From Verrucomicrobia bacterium GWF2_51_19 (GTDB lineage: Bacteria; Verrucomicrobiota; Verrucomicrobiia; Opitutales; UBA12508), in NCBI GenBank assembly GCA_001831095.1, contig MIDP01000011.1:69608-108337 (forward strand): 38,730 bases of DNA. The letters run 5' to 3'. Under the pieces are notes generated by a model, which did no database searches, was not told the DNA's origin, and saw only the letters and a list, made by a program, of their open reading frames with translations. Position 1 is the stretch's first letter. Each line of letters begins with the position of its first letter. Below are positions 23,611-31,960 of this stretch, piece by piece. The translations under genes were made by a program, and so were the position numbers.

Positions 23611-25512
23611 TTGCATTACCTGCATTCTCTTATGAAACAGATAAAATTAAGTACACAGATGGGTTGGGGTTATGGTGCCCTCGTTTTTATCACGCTGATG
23701 TTGGGCGTTATGGCCGTTTGGAACATGAAAAGCGTGCAATCGGAGGCAGAGGTTTTGGCGGAACAACGCTTTCCCCTGTTGACGCTCGCAAATGACCTGC
23801 AGGCCGAGATTCAAAAAACGATGCATGCCGTGCGGACCTTCAATTACGGCCATCAAAAAGAGTCGTTATTGGCGAGTCGGCAAGGCCTTGCCAATATAGG
23901 CAATCTCTTGCAGAAAATCAAGCAATCCGGGCGATCTGAAGACGCAGCTTTTGTTTTTAAGACCGATGAAATGCGTGCGTATGCGGAACAACTCAATGGG
24001 CTTCTCTTGGAAGACATTGAAACGGTCAAACAACTCGACAGCAACAAGCAGTCATTGATTGTGACCGTGGATCAGTTTTTGAAGATTTGTAAGCAAAATC
24101 TGAAAGAAGAACCCAATACTCCTCCCGTGGCGGGTGAAAAGCTGCTTGCCATTCAACACATTTTGATGCAGGCCTGTGCCATATCCAATGACTTGATGGT
24201 GGCCATTGACTTGAAACAGTGGGATCGATTGGATAACGTTCAACGCAAAATCAATGAAATGGTTGCCTTGAGTTCCAAGTTGGCTGAAAACGTCAGTTAT
24301 GGTCATCCCTTGGCGCAATTGCACGAAAGCGCTGCATATTTTTCCACGGTAACGCTATCTTTTATCAACATGCTCCGCAGCTTTCAGAAAATCAGTGACC
24401 AGCAAAACGAAATTGGAAACATGCTTGGATCGGCTATTTCAGCCTTGTCCGATCAAGGACTTCAGGAGGCTCACTCGATCGCTGCCAGCGCCGCCAGCCG
24501 TTTGTATCGTTTTTCAAACATCATGATGGTGGGATTGTTCCTCTCTGTTCTCTTGGGTATAGGGACCGCTATTTGGATCACGTCTACCATTACGACAGGG
24601 ATTCGAAAAGTCATTCATGGCCTTTCAGATTCTTCCCAAGAAGTGTCATCGGCCTCCAATGAAGTGTCGCTCACGAGTCAAGAGCTCTCAGAGGGCACAT
24701 CTCGACAAGCGGCATCCATTGAGCAAACATCTTCGTCTCTCGAGGAAATGTCTTCCATGACTCGCCAAAATGCCGCCAGCGCGCTGTCCGCCGATCGCTT
24801 GATGCAGGCGACATCGAGCGTCGTTGAGTCGGCAAACGCGTCTATGATAGACCTGACGCAGTCCATGCAGGAAATTGCGCAATCGAGTCAAGAGACACAT
24901 AAAATCATCAAGACGATTGACGAAATTGCGTTCCAGACAAATTTGTTGGCGCTCAATGCTGCTGTTGAGGCGGCCAGAGCGGGTGAGGCAGGTGCTGGTT
25001 TTGCTGTGGTCGCCGACGAGGTCCGCAGCTTGGCCATGAGGGCGGCACAGGCGGCAAAGAGCACGGCCGACCTCATCGACCAGTCTGTTCAAAAGATCAA
25101 ACGCGGTTCAACGATTGTCAATGAGACTAATACTTCCTTTGGCCAAGTTGAAAAGAGTGCCAAAGAGGCCGCGCACTTGGTTGACGCCATTTCTACGGCC
25201 TCACAGGAGCAATCAAGGGGCATTGAGCAAATCAATGGTGCAATTGCCGAGATGGACCGCGTCATTCAAGACAACGCTGCCAGCGCCGAAGCGTCTGCCT
25301 CTGCTTCAGAACAGCTCAACGCGCAGGCCGAACAACTGCAAAATTATGTCAGCCAGCTCCTGCTCATTGTCGACGGCCAAGACACATCCAATCGCGTTTT
25401 GCTTCCAAACGATTTCCCGAAAAAGATGGCGCTTCCGAAACGCTTTTTTCAAAAAGCAGGTGAAAAGTTTTTTAAACGCCCAGCTGATTTTAAACCTTCC
25501 AATAAACAATAA
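23611..25512 (+). CDS. Methyl-accepting chemotaxis protein
   Basis: A 633-residue chemoreceptor. TM1 is near residues 20-38 ([16 protein letters not shown]), followed by a mostly helical periplasmic sensor of about 250 residues resembling four-helix-bundle sensors. TM2 lies near residues 300-325 ([19 protein letters not shown]). The signalling domain includes the nearly invariant tip [20 protein letters not shown] followed by [19 protein letters not shown] see no proper HAMP domain between TM2 and the signalling helices. No C-terminal CheR-docking pentapeptide; it ends in a basic tail. The start is TTG at 23611 with GAAGGAAAGAG upstream. ATG at 23632 is an alternative. No che genes are in the window. 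Confidence 0.93.
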   Translation: MHYLHSLMKQIKLSTQMGWGYGALVFITLMLGVMAVWNMKSVQSEAEVLAEQRFPLLTLANDLQAEIQKTMHAVRTFNYGHQKESLLASRQGLANIGNLLQKIKQSGRSEDAAFVFKTDEMRAYAEQLNGLLLEDIETVKQLDSNKQSLIVTVDQFLKICKQNLKEEPNTPPVAGEKLLAIQHILMQACAISNDLMVAIDLKQWDRLDNVQRKINEMVALSSKLAENVSYGHPLAQLHESAAYFSTVTLSFINMLRSFQKISDQQNEIGNMLGSAISALSDQGLQEAHSIAASAASRLYRFSNIMMVGLFLSVLLGIGTAIWITSTITTGIRKVIHGLSDSSQEVSSASNEVSLTSQELSEGTSRQAASIEQTSSSLEEMSSMTRQNAASALSADRLMQATSSVVESANASMIDLTQSMQEIAQSSQETHKIIKTIDEIAFQTNLLALNAAVEAARAGEAGAGFAVVADEVRSLAMRAAQAAKSTADLIDQSVQKIKRGSTIVNETNTSFGQVEKSAKEAAHLVDAISTASQEQSRGIEQINGAIAEMDRVIQDNAASAEASASASEQLNAQAEQLQNYVSQLLLIVDGQDTSNRVLLPNDFPKKMALPKRFFQKAGEKFFKRPADFKPSNKQ

Positions 25513-25519
25513 TCTTTGG

Positions 25520-25553
25520 GAGAGAGTCGGTTTTGCCTTTCCCCGACTCTCTC
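25520..25553 (+). terminator. Hairpin after the chemoreceptor gene
   Basis: GAGAGAGTCGG pairs perfectly with CCGACTCTCTC around a 12-nt loop, 8 nt past the stop. It is not followed by a T tract but by CAGGA, the ribosome site of the next gene. It may be a processing or attenuation site between two co-transcribed genes. Confidence 0.55.
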
Positions 25554-25571
25554 TTCAGGAAAAAATATAAC

Positions 25572-26285
25572 ATGACTGACACAAACGGCCAATCTTCTGC
25601 TCTGATGAATGAGCGTTTTGAGCTACTATTGCAACGGGTGGAGACCGGCTTTTGCGACCTCATGACACTTTTGTCTGGCGGGTTTATTCCATCAGAGCCC
25701 GATTTCAAGCTCAAGACAATGTATGAAATGGCCGATAGGGCGGCTCCTTCAGATGTGTTTTGTAAAAATAGACGCTATACTGGGTTTGCCATTGCCTGTG
25801 AACAGTACTTTAAACGCGGGCTTAAGGTGTTAGACCTCCATTGCTTTGGTGGAGGGCTCGTCTTTGACTTCCTCTTGCGTGGGCACAAGGCGATCGGTCT
25901 GTACCCCTCTCATTTTTTTGAGCAAACGGGCGGTGGGTATTGGCGAATTTTGTCTAAGTTTTTATTCTCTGCAGATGCGGCAAAGACCTTTACGATCGTC
26001 GATGTCGACAACGCTCCACAGAAATTTGATGTCATTTGCGCTTGGGATGGTCTTGAGCTTTTGGAGTGTAATGCCCTGCAAGTCCTTTGCGAGAACGTGA
26101 AAAAACACTTGTCAGTAAGCGGACTTTTTATGGGCGCTGTTCCACTCTCTCAGGGCAAGGACGAAGCTTGGTGGAAGTCGCAATTTGCCGATTTCGACTT
26201 TATCGAAGAGTTGCCGCTCACTCCTGAACAATTGCCCAAAACTACTGTTGAGTTGCTCTTCCCGTTCGCAGCTATGCTGAAGTAA
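25572..26285 (+). CDS. Putative class I SAM-dependent methyltransferase
   Basis: A 237-residue protein. GLKVLDLHCFGGGLVFDFLLRG followed by KAIGLYPS fits motif I and the acidic-loop position of class I methyltransferases, although the glycine loop is unusual (HCFGGG rather than GCGxG). FDVICAWDGLELLE fits motif IV/V, and VKKHLSVSGLFMGAVPL resembles the late beta-strand region. Substrate unknown. The start ATG at 25572 has AGGA 11 nt upstream. It follows the chemoreceptor on the same strand. It lacks CheR features, so a link to chemotaxis is not supported. Confidence 0.55.
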   Translation: MTDTNGQSSALMNERFELLLQRVETGFCDLMTLLSGGFIPSEPDFKLKTMYEMADRAAPSDVFCKNRRYTGFAIACEQYFKRGLKVLDLHCFGGGLVFDFLLRGHKAIGLYPSHFFEQTGGGYWRILSKFLFSADAAKTFTIVDVDNAPQKFDVICAWDGLELLECNALQVLCENVKKHLSVSGLFMGAVPLSQGKDEAWWKSQFADFDFIEELPLTPEQLPKTTVELLFPFAAMLK

Positions 26286-26301
26286 GAATTTGTGCTGCTT
26301 C

Positions 26302-27138
26302 CTAATTGTCACTGTGTATGATGGCCGCAGCCCTGCGTTTCCTCGAGATCCGAATGGCTCGAAAGAGACTGTATCCAATGTACGACAAGAAGAAGATGAC
26401 GAATGAGAGCTCCTTGAAGTGCAGGCCAATGACGATCAGCAGTACGACAAAAATAAAGGTGGGCAGGTTGGCCTTCGTTTTCCAATTGATGTTTTTGATG
26501 CTCGGGAAGGGAATGTTGCTGACCATGAGCCACGCTACAAAGATCATCAATACAGGTAGTAAGAGGGTCCATTCGCGGAGATCAAAGCTGTTGAGGGCGA
26601 GGACGAGTGATGCGATCAGACCAGCGGCCGCCGTTGTGGGAAGTCCGACAAAGTCAGATGGGTTGAGGCCCTCGTCGTCCGTTCCTTCTGGCTCCGGAAG
26701 CAGCGGGTGCGTTATGACGTTAAACCGCGCTAACCGGATCCCCGCGCACAAGAGGTAGAGGTAACCGATGATCCAGCCAACTTGACGGAAGAAAGGGTAA
26801 TCGTCGGTGGGCGAAAGAATCAGAAAAAAGACCATCAGCGCCGGAGCCATCCCAAATGAAACGGCATCGGCGATCGAGTCAAACTCCTTGCCGAAAAGCG
26901 ACTCCTTTCCCTTCATCCGCGCGATAAAGCCATCTAGGACGTCGCAAATGCACGCAAAGAGAATGAACCAAACCGCCTGAGTATAATAACTCACGCTCAC
27001 GGCCTCGTCGACGTTGTACTTGGCTTGTATACAGCGAATGATGGCCAAAAAACCGAAAAAGAGATTTCCGGCCGTAAACAGATTCGGTAAAATATAAATG
27101 CGGGTTGCATCGTCGTAGGTTTGATATTTATCCGTCAT
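26302..27138 (-). CDS. pssA: CDP-diacylglycerol-serine O-phosphatidyltransferase
   Basis: Makes phosphatidylserine from CDP-diacylglycerol and serine in the membrane. The CDP-alcohol phosphotransferase motif is present as CDVLDGFIARMKGKESLFGK followed by EFDSIADAVSFGMAP (D-G-x2-A-R-x8-G-x3-D-x3-D). The 278-residue protein has several transmembrane segments, including the first near TAGNLFFGFLAIIRCI. Membership of the type II PssA group rather than PgsA is supported by LPNLFTAGNLFFG and AGIRLARFNV. Element A5 lies immediately upstream. Confidence 0.93.
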   Translation of the reverse strand: MTDKYQTYDDATRIYILPNLFTAGNLFFGFLAIIRCIQAKYNVDEAVSVSYYTQAVWFILFACICDVLDGFIARMKGKESLFGKEFDSIADAVSFGMAPALMVFFLILSPTDDYPFFRQVGWIIGYLYLLCAGIRLARFNVITHPLLPEPEGTDDEGLNPSDFVGLPTTAAAGLIASLVLALNSFDLREWTLLLPVLMIFVAWLMVSNIPFPSIKNINWKTKANLPTFIFVVLLIVIGLHFKELSFVIFFLSYIGYSLFRAIRISRKRRAAAIIHSDN

Positions 27139-27154
27139 AACTTTTGGGCAGTGT

Positions 27155-27341
27155 GTAAAATGTTCTCTAGCGGCGTTCTCCTTACTCGGGCTAGGTCAGC
27201 AGGGCTGGCCCTGCACCCTTGGATGCTGACGCATCCTATTTTAATAAGATGCGTAAGCATTTATGGGGTCTGGGGCCGCTGCCCCAGCCTGTCGCCCTCG
27301 CTCGTCGGGCCTTGCTATAGGCGCATTTTAAAAACCGTCGG
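27155..27341. repeat. Palindromic element, family A (copy A5), loop replaced by family E
   Basis: The outer parts AAAATGTTCTCTAGCGGCGT and CCTCGCTCGTCGGGCC TTGCTATAGGCGCATTTTAA match inverted A copies. The central GACGTACG loop region is missing and about 90 bp of a different multi-hairpin sequence takes its place. It sits upstream of pssA. Confidence 0.85.
27198..27290. repeat. Multi-hairpin element, family E (copy E2), nested in A5
   Basis: Three hairpins: GCAGGGC/GCCCTGC at 27199-27214, a long one at 27222-27260 (GATGCTGACGCATC with ATTTTAATAAGATGCG), and TGGGGC/GCCCCA at 27271-27286. GGTCTGGGGCCGCTGCCCC is the reverse complement of part of E1 (7848-7867). Confidence 0.7.
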
Positions 27342-27383
27342 ACTCCTTGATTGTTTGTTTTAAAAAATCTCTATAGTCTTACT

Positions 27384-27629
27384 AAAGACATATGCAAAAT
27401 ACTGTCAAAGCTTGGCTTTGCGCGAGCACGATTCGGCCGTAGAAGCAGGGTTATCACTCATAGTTCGCCAATTTCTTTGCGAAATATAAAAATGCATGCA
27501 TTTTTGTGTTTCGCTTAAAAAGTGTTTTGGAAGGGGGTCGGGGAAACCTTTTATTCTATAAAAGGTTTCCCCGTGGCCAGTCGACGGAGCGCGAAACGAG
27601 CTTTTCTCGGCATTTTGCATATGTCTTTT
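27384..27629. repeat. Palindromic element, family B (copy B5), loop replaced by family C
   Basis: Arms AAAGACATATGCAAAATAC and GGCATTTTGCATATGTCTTT, with family inner segments GGCTTTGCGCGAGCACGATT and GGAGCGCGAAACGAGC. The usual GTACGT loop is replaced by about 130 bp containing the two C hairpins. The right arm overlaps the TAA stop of the RelE-like gene. Confidence 0.87.
27465..27574. repeat. Two-hairpin element, family C (copy C1), nested in B5
   Basis: Hairpin 27479-27514 (GCGAAATATAAAAATGCATG... mirrored) and hairpin 27540-27572 (GGGGAAACCTTTTA with TAAAAGGTTTCCCC), separated by AAAAAGTGTTTTGGAAGGGG. The same two hairpins and spacer recur inverted at 36042-36141. Confidence 0.8.
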
Positions 27630-27984
27630 ATTCTTTTCTCAACGATTCTAAATAGTTCCAAAACGAAGGTTCTTCTTCTTCCAAAAAGTCTTCATTGAGT
27701 GGTAAATGTGACCGAACGAGGAAATCTTTGAGTGAATGCGGTGCCAAGATGTATCGTGCAAAGAGAATACTGCCAGTCACTTCGAAGTAAATGCGGTAAT
27801 CTTTCGCCCTCAAGCGATACATGCGTTGGCCTTTTTGTGAAACCGTTCCCAGGCGAGACCCATCCAGGTTTTTTAGACTCTCAGCTGTTAAGTGCGCAAA
27901 GGCATCCATCATGGCGAGTTGGTCGAGCTGATCGAGTCCATTCAACGCCTTCATGCTCTGATCACTGAACGTTAGCTGAAACAA
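27628..27984 (-). CDS. RelE/ParE-superfamily protein coupled to mcsA
   Basis: A 118-residue protein. The N-terminal FQLTFSDQSMKALNGLDQLD, the central basic strand KGQRMYRLRAKDYRIYFEV, and FARYILAPHSLKDFLVR follow the RelE/ParE fold, with Arg residues on the central strands. A C-terminal tail of about 30 acidic and aromatic residues (FLEEEEPSFWNYL) is extra. The start is TTG directly after the TGA of the McsA gene, so translation is probably coupled. No antitoxin ORF is found next to it. Toxin activity is therefore an inference and a housekeeping or RNA-binding role is possible. Its stop codon lies at the edge of element B5. Confidence 0.6.
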   Translation of the reverse strand: MFQLTFSDQSMKALNGLDQLDQLAMMDAFAHLTAESLKNLDGSRLGTVSQKGQRMYRLRAKDYRIYFEVTGSILFARYILAPHSLKDFLVRSHLPLNEDFLEEEEPSFWNYLESLRKE

Positions 27985-28479
27985 TCAATTTTCCTTTTTT
28001 TGACCTTTTAGGGTCTTGATTTCATCGCGTAAGAGGGCTGCCTTTTCGTATTGTTCCTTGACGATGGCCTCTTGCATCTGCACTTCGAGCTTGGAAAGGC
28101 GCAATTGAATCTCCTTTGGCTCGACGTGGAAGGATGGAATTTTTCCTGTGTGCGCCGATAGCCGATGTGTCTGTTGGAGCATGCCTCTCAAGAGTGGATC
28201 AAAGGAGTCGTAGCAGCTTGGACAACCGAATTTGCCTTGCTTTTGGAGGTCTTGCTGCGTGTACCCACAACGCTTGCAAAAAAGGCCAGCCAACATTTCC
28301 TTTTGAGCTTGCTCGTTGTTTTCAATCAATGCGTAGGCGTCTGCGTCAAGAACACCGCTTTCGGCGGCATGTTTCGCGCAATAACAGACCTTCATGAGCG
28401 ACCAATTAGTCACCATGGAGACGAAAACCTTTGCCGGTTTTCCGCAAATAGCACACTGCAAAACTTGAGTTTCCTGCAT
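27985..28479 (-). CDS. mcsA: McsA-like zinc-finger/UVR-domain protein
   Basis: A 164-residue protein with two Cys pairs (LQCAICGKPA with VCYCAKHA; FCKRCG with FGCPSCYDSF) and a C-terminal UVR domain (LEVQMQEAIVKEQYEKAALLRDEI without a break), the architecture of McsA. In Firmicutes and chlamydiae McsA activates the arginine kinase McsB. Here no mcsB is adjacent, and a RelE-like gene follows instead. The start ATG at 28479 gives MQETQVLQCAICG. The upstream in-frame extension lacks support. Confidence 0.85.
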   Translation of the reverse strand: MQETQVLQCAICGKPAKVFVSMVTNWSLMKVCYCAKHAAESGVLDADAYALIENNEQAQKEMLAGLFCKRCGYTQQDLQKQGKFGCPSCYDSFDPLLRGMLQQTHRLSAHTGKIPSFHVEPKEIQLRLSKLEVQMQEAIVKEQYEKAALLRDEIKTLKGQKKEN

Positions 28480-28560
28480 AATTGATAAATATTGCAAAAG
28501 GAAAAGCGACAAGACGCAAACATAAAACGCAAAAATTCACAGATCGAGTCCATAAGCGGC

Positions 28561-29274
28561 TTAATTAAACAGCTCGTCAAACGACACGCGATGGAAGACG
28601 TCCAGGGCCGTCTTGCGAGAAGCGTTGAAAATCGATCGGCCGTCATCTTCAAAGACATGCTTAGCCAGCTTAAAGGCCTCGTATTGGCGATCGAGCCGGG
28701 GTGCCGTCCAGCGAGAATTTTCTGTGCGGTAGCGTGGGTGAAAATGGTTGCCTTCCTTGGACTGTTGAAGGATCGTTTCGCCGTATTCTGTCTTTTGCCC
28801 CGTATCTTTTGAGAGACTGAAAGCGAAGTCTAGGCCAATCAAGTAGAGCTCGCGAATGCCGATGTAATAGGCGATTTGCATCAATGTATAGACGACAGTA
28901 TAGCCGCCGTGAATGCCATCGTTGATGTCGCTGGAAAATTGGATTTGTGGCTCTCCATCGATCAAAGGTGAAGGTAAATCATTGAGCCATAATATGTCGG
29001 GTGCATTGACAAACGGCCTGGCGACGCTCGTAAAGATTTTTATCGACGGGATGGCACCAACTTCATGTCTCAGTTCTTCGGCGACCAGGCGGTCGGCAAT
29101 AGAATAAAATGTTGGCCTCCAAGGGGTTTGATCAAATGCCAAAAAGATCTTATTGCAGGACAACGTCACTTCATCGACTAGAAAATCGAGATCATGGATA
29201 CGCAAACTTGGTCCAGTTGCAACAATGAAGGCACGCTTGCCGGCATATTTGTTGTTCAAATCAATGAACTTCAT
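28561..29274 (-). CDS. DUF115 (MptE-like) family protein, probable surface glycan enzyme
   Basis: A 237-residue protein with the DUF115/MptE-like signature: KRAFIVATGPSLRIHDLDFL, the strand EVTLSCNKIFLAF, WRPTFYSIADRLVAEE, and a later YTVVYTLMQIAYYIGIRELYLIGLDFAF. Related proteins occur in flagellin-glycosylation and lipopolysaccharide clusters, often as sugar or phosphosugar transferases, and archaeal MptE is a pterin pyrophosphokinase. Third gene of the operon with the radical SAM and flippase-like proteins, 30 nt after the latter. Donor and acceptor are unknown. Confidence 0.7.
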   Translation of the reverse strand: MKFIDLNNKYAGKRAFIVATGPSLRIHDLDFLVDEVTLSCNKIFLAFDQTPWRPTFYSIADRLVAEELRHEVGAIPSIKIFTSVARPFVNAPDILWLNDLPSPLIDGEPQIQFSSDINDGIHGGYTVVYTLMQIAYYIGIRELYLIGLDFAFSLSKDTGQKTEYGETILQQSKEGNHFHPRYRTENSRWTAPRLDRQYEAFKLAKHVFEDDGRSIFNASRKTALDVFHRVSFDELFN

Positions 29275-29304
29275 AATAATGTCTGTGATAAATGTCTTGT
29301 CTGT

Positions 29305-30159
29305 TTAACGTACAAGGTCCTTTGAAAAGGTCTTACTGTACAGTCTTCCGATAAAAAATACAGAAAAGAGAACGAGGCAGATTTGTAGGGTGGGATATGG
29401 GCTATCCGTTGTGGCCGATTCGATGCGAAATGTTTGGGAAACGGTTCCAGTGAGAAAGGCCATGCTCTCAAAAATCCCTCGCAGCCCCTCTTGTGAGATC
29501 GAGACGTAGATGGCCAAAAATTCAATAAACCAAATGGCAATTGTCAAAAAGCCCGTGACGAGGATGCGGTCGAGCTCGGCAATGCGCATAGAAAACAGAA
29601 TTGATTTTGTGTTGGCCAAGAGGCGAACCAGAGTCAGGCTCGTTTTAGAACGCAAATGCTTGATGCCGTATTCGATACCTACATCGGCTATCATGGCGAA
29701 CGAGAGGACGGCGACAAAGGCAAAACTCGCGATGGACAGCAGAATCAGCAGCAGGGCACCTTGGTTTGTCGGTTGAGAGAGAAACAACATAAATAGAATG
29801 GCAACTATGTCGAAGAGACGAATGTAGATTAGAGAAAAGAATATGCGAGGGAGGTCTTTTGGACAAGATAAGGCTGCCACCCATAGCGCTGAAAAGTCTT
29901 TCAAAAAGGGTACTGGATAGACGCCGCCAAAGGTGTTGGATAGAAAGTGGACAGTGAGGGCGCGTTTATATGAAAAGGAGTAAAGGGCCGTCGTGATACG
30001 CAATCGCAGGGCCCGCAAAAAGTGTGAAAGAATAAATAAGCAAACGCCGACCGCGCTCGTAAAGGCAAACAGGCCCTTGTTGATGTCGACAAACCTAGCG
30101 ACACCCACGCAGAAGAGTAGAGTGAAGACCCATTTTAGACTGCGACTATAACGATTCAT
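29305..30159 (-). CDS. Flippase-like / lysylphosphatidylglycerol-synthase TM-region membrane protein
   Basis: A 284-residue integral membrane protein with about seven hydrophobic helices. The second half of the first third (ALTVHFLSNTFGGVYPVPF) corresponds to the conserved region of the AglD/MprF-type flippase-like family (LPG_synthase_TM). Such proteins are suspected to move lipid-linked substrates. The start overlaps the radical SAM stop (ATGA), so the two are coupled. Position between the radical SAM and DUF115 proteins suggests it handles the product of that pathway. Confidence 0.68.
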   Translation of the reverse strand: MNRYSRSLKWVFTLLFCVGVARFVDINKGLFAFTSAVGVCLFILSHFLRALRLRITTALYSFSYKRALTVHFLSNTFGGVYPVPFLKDFSALWVAALSCPKDLPRIFFSLIYIRLFDIVAILFMLFLSQPTNQGALLLILLSIASFAFVAVLSFAMIADVGIEYGIKHLRSKTSLTLVRLLANTKSILFSMRIAELDRILVTGFLTIAIWFIEFLAIYVSISQEGLRGIFESMAFLTGTVSQTFRIESATTDSPYPTLQICLVLFSVFFIGRLYSKTFSKDLVR

Positions 30160-31808
30160 CTAGGAGTGTCGGCGCACAGTTGTTCGCGTTCGGCATCGGT
30201 GAAGATCCAGGCGTACTCTTGTTCTTCCACCACTTTGCGTTGCTGGCACGAATAGTAACGAGGGTCGTATGTCTTTGACGGCAGCCGAATGGACGTCGCT
30301 TCGTCGAATCCAAAAAACTTGGCGTAATCTTTGTGAAAACCATCACAAATCGACATCAAGTCGCATTCCGAACATTTCTCTCCCTTGCTGTAGGGGTGCG
30401 ATTTCGTCATCAGAATGCGGTGTTCTTTGTAGGCGTATTCCAATTCCGAAAAAGACTCTACGGGGCCGAGCTCGGGCAGGTAGAATTTCTTTTGGAAAAC
30501 ATCATCGATCTCTAAGGAAGTGTCGTCCAGAAAACAGATAATTTCACCAAAAGAATTGGCTTTGAGCAACTCGTTGATGTAGTCCTGAGACCCAATGGAA
30601 GTGTTGACAACGGCATCCACTTCGAGTGGGTTGAGGTCTTCGAGCGTGACCCATGGCATGCCATTTAAGGTACGTGCCGTCTGCTTTTCTCGAGTCGTTA
30701 AAAAGGCTTTTATGAGAAAACGCTTGGATTCGCGCAACATCTCGGCGAGAAATTGAGCCACGGGCGTCGTGCCGAAAATGTAGACATTTGGATCGCGGCC
30801 CAGTCTCTTTTTGATCCCGTCTAGCTTTGCAAAGAGCGCCTCTAGAAGGAGGCTTTTCTGATCATTGACATGGATTTTGGGAAAGTGGACCATGCGCAAA
30901 CATTCGATGCGCTGGTAAAAGTGGACTGGAGTAGAAAGTTCCATGGCGGCCACGCGTTGGTTGGGCTTGGCGATCCATGATTCGGAAGCATTTTCCCATT
31001 CGTGCAGGTCGTAGACGGTCTGCTGAAAATCTTGAATGTACTTGCGGTACTTTTCAGGAAAGATACAGAATGGCAGGTAGCGCAGGTTGATCTCGATGTT
31101 TTTAGCATCCAAGATGTCGATGACGGGCATGATGGCTTTGGCGACGTCAGCGTAGCGTGGAATGATGTTTTGTTCTCGGCTGTCGCATTGATCGACAAAG
31201 GGATTATAGGCAATAAAGTTGACTGCGCGGGCCCCGTATTGGATGGCTAAATCGGCGACCTCCATGAGGTGCGATAACGTTTCATTACAGAGGACGCAGT
31301 TGAGGCGAAAAGGGATGCTAAGCTCCTGGCAATTTTTGATGCACTGTAAAATGCGATCATAGGCTCCTTTGACGCGGACAACGTCGTCATAGTCGTGCTT
31401 CGTGCCATGTAGGCTGATGAGGAAATCGTAGACGCCCGACTCTTTAAACTTTTTGCAAAAGGCCTTGTCGGCGAGGGCTTGGCCATTGGTGATGAGTGTT
31501 GGCTTCAATCCGATGAGGTTGCAGTACTTGATCAGGTCAAAGATTGGTTTATAGATTGTAGGCTCGCCTCCTTGAATGTCGACGGCGTTATTGCCGTAAA
31601 CCTCAACCATGGTCTTACAAATGTTCTTGGCCTTGTCGAGCGACATAAAGGCATGTTCAGGGTGCTCTCTATCCGAGACGCGATTGGCGAAATAGCAAAA
31701 TCGACAGCGCAAATTGCAGGTTTGGCCCAACCACATGACACCGCGTCGGCAGAGGGTCTTTTTATTTGTCAAACAATATGCGTTTTTGGGGTCGATCTTG
31801 ATTTCCAT
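30156..31808 (-). CDS. Radical SAM protein with inserted Rossmann-like region and SPASM-like C-terminus
   Basis: A 550-residue protein. The [4Fe-4S] motif CNLRCRFC is at residues 31-38, followed by DIQGGEPTIY, TLITNGQAL, FLISLHGTKHDYDDVVR and FRLNCVLCNETL, typical of radical SAM enzymes that act on peptides or precursors. Between the TIM barrel and the end lies a region with YIFGTTPVAQFLAEMLRES, PWVTLEDL and AVVNTSIGSQDYINELLKA. This looks like the PglD-type nucleotide/sugar-binding Rossmann segment seen in glycan enzymes. The C-terminal CSECDLMSICDGFHKDY has the Cys spacing of an auxiliary cluster. First gene of a three-gene operon. Substrate unknown. Confidence 0.8.
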   Translation of the reverse strand: MEIKIDPKNAYCLTNKKTLCRRGVMWLGQTCNLRCRFCYFANRVSDREHPEHAFMSLDKAKNICKTMVEVYGNNAVDIQGGEPTIYKPIFDLIKYCNLIGLKPTLITNGQALADKAFCKKFKESGVYDFLISLHGTKHDYDDVVRVKGAYDRILQCIKNCQELSIPFRLNCVLCNETLSHLMEVADLAIQYGARAVNFIAYNPFVDQCDSREQNIIPRYADVAKAIMPVIDILDAKNIEINLRYLPFCIFPEKYRKYIQDFQQTVYDLHEWENASESWIAKPNQRVAAMELSTPVHFYQRIECLRMVHFPKIHVNDQKSLLLEALFAKLDGIKKRLGRDPNVYIFGTTPVAQFLAEMLRESKRFLIKAFLTTREKQTARTLNGMPWVTLEDLNPLEVDAVVNTSIGSQDYINELLKANSFGEIICFLDDTSLEIDDVFQKKFYLPELGPVESFSELEYAYKEHRILMTKSHPYSKGEKCSECDLMSICDGFHKDYAKFFGFDEATSIRLPSKTYDPRYYSCQQRKVVEEQEYAWIFTDAEREQLCADTPR

Positions 31809-31868
31809 TTATGAAAAACTATGGACATTATCTGTGAAACATGCAAACTCTTTTTGAAAGACCATTTA

Positions 31869-31917
31869 CGTAGAAGTGGAACAGAGATTGTCTCGTTGAG
31901 AAATCTTTCCTTCTACG
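31869..31917. promoter_or_regulatory. Imperfect hairpin in the divergent radical SAM / GNAT intergenic region
   Basis: CGTAGAAG (31869-31876) pairs with CTTCTACG (31910-31917), extended inside by GGAA/TTCC and AGA/TCT pairs around GTCTCGTTGAG. It lies between two divergent operons and could be an operator or leader structure. Confidence 0.4.
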
Positions 31918-31960
31918 CTTGAAAGTATTCGTTTTTTTGGTTAAATTAGTTAAAAGATTT

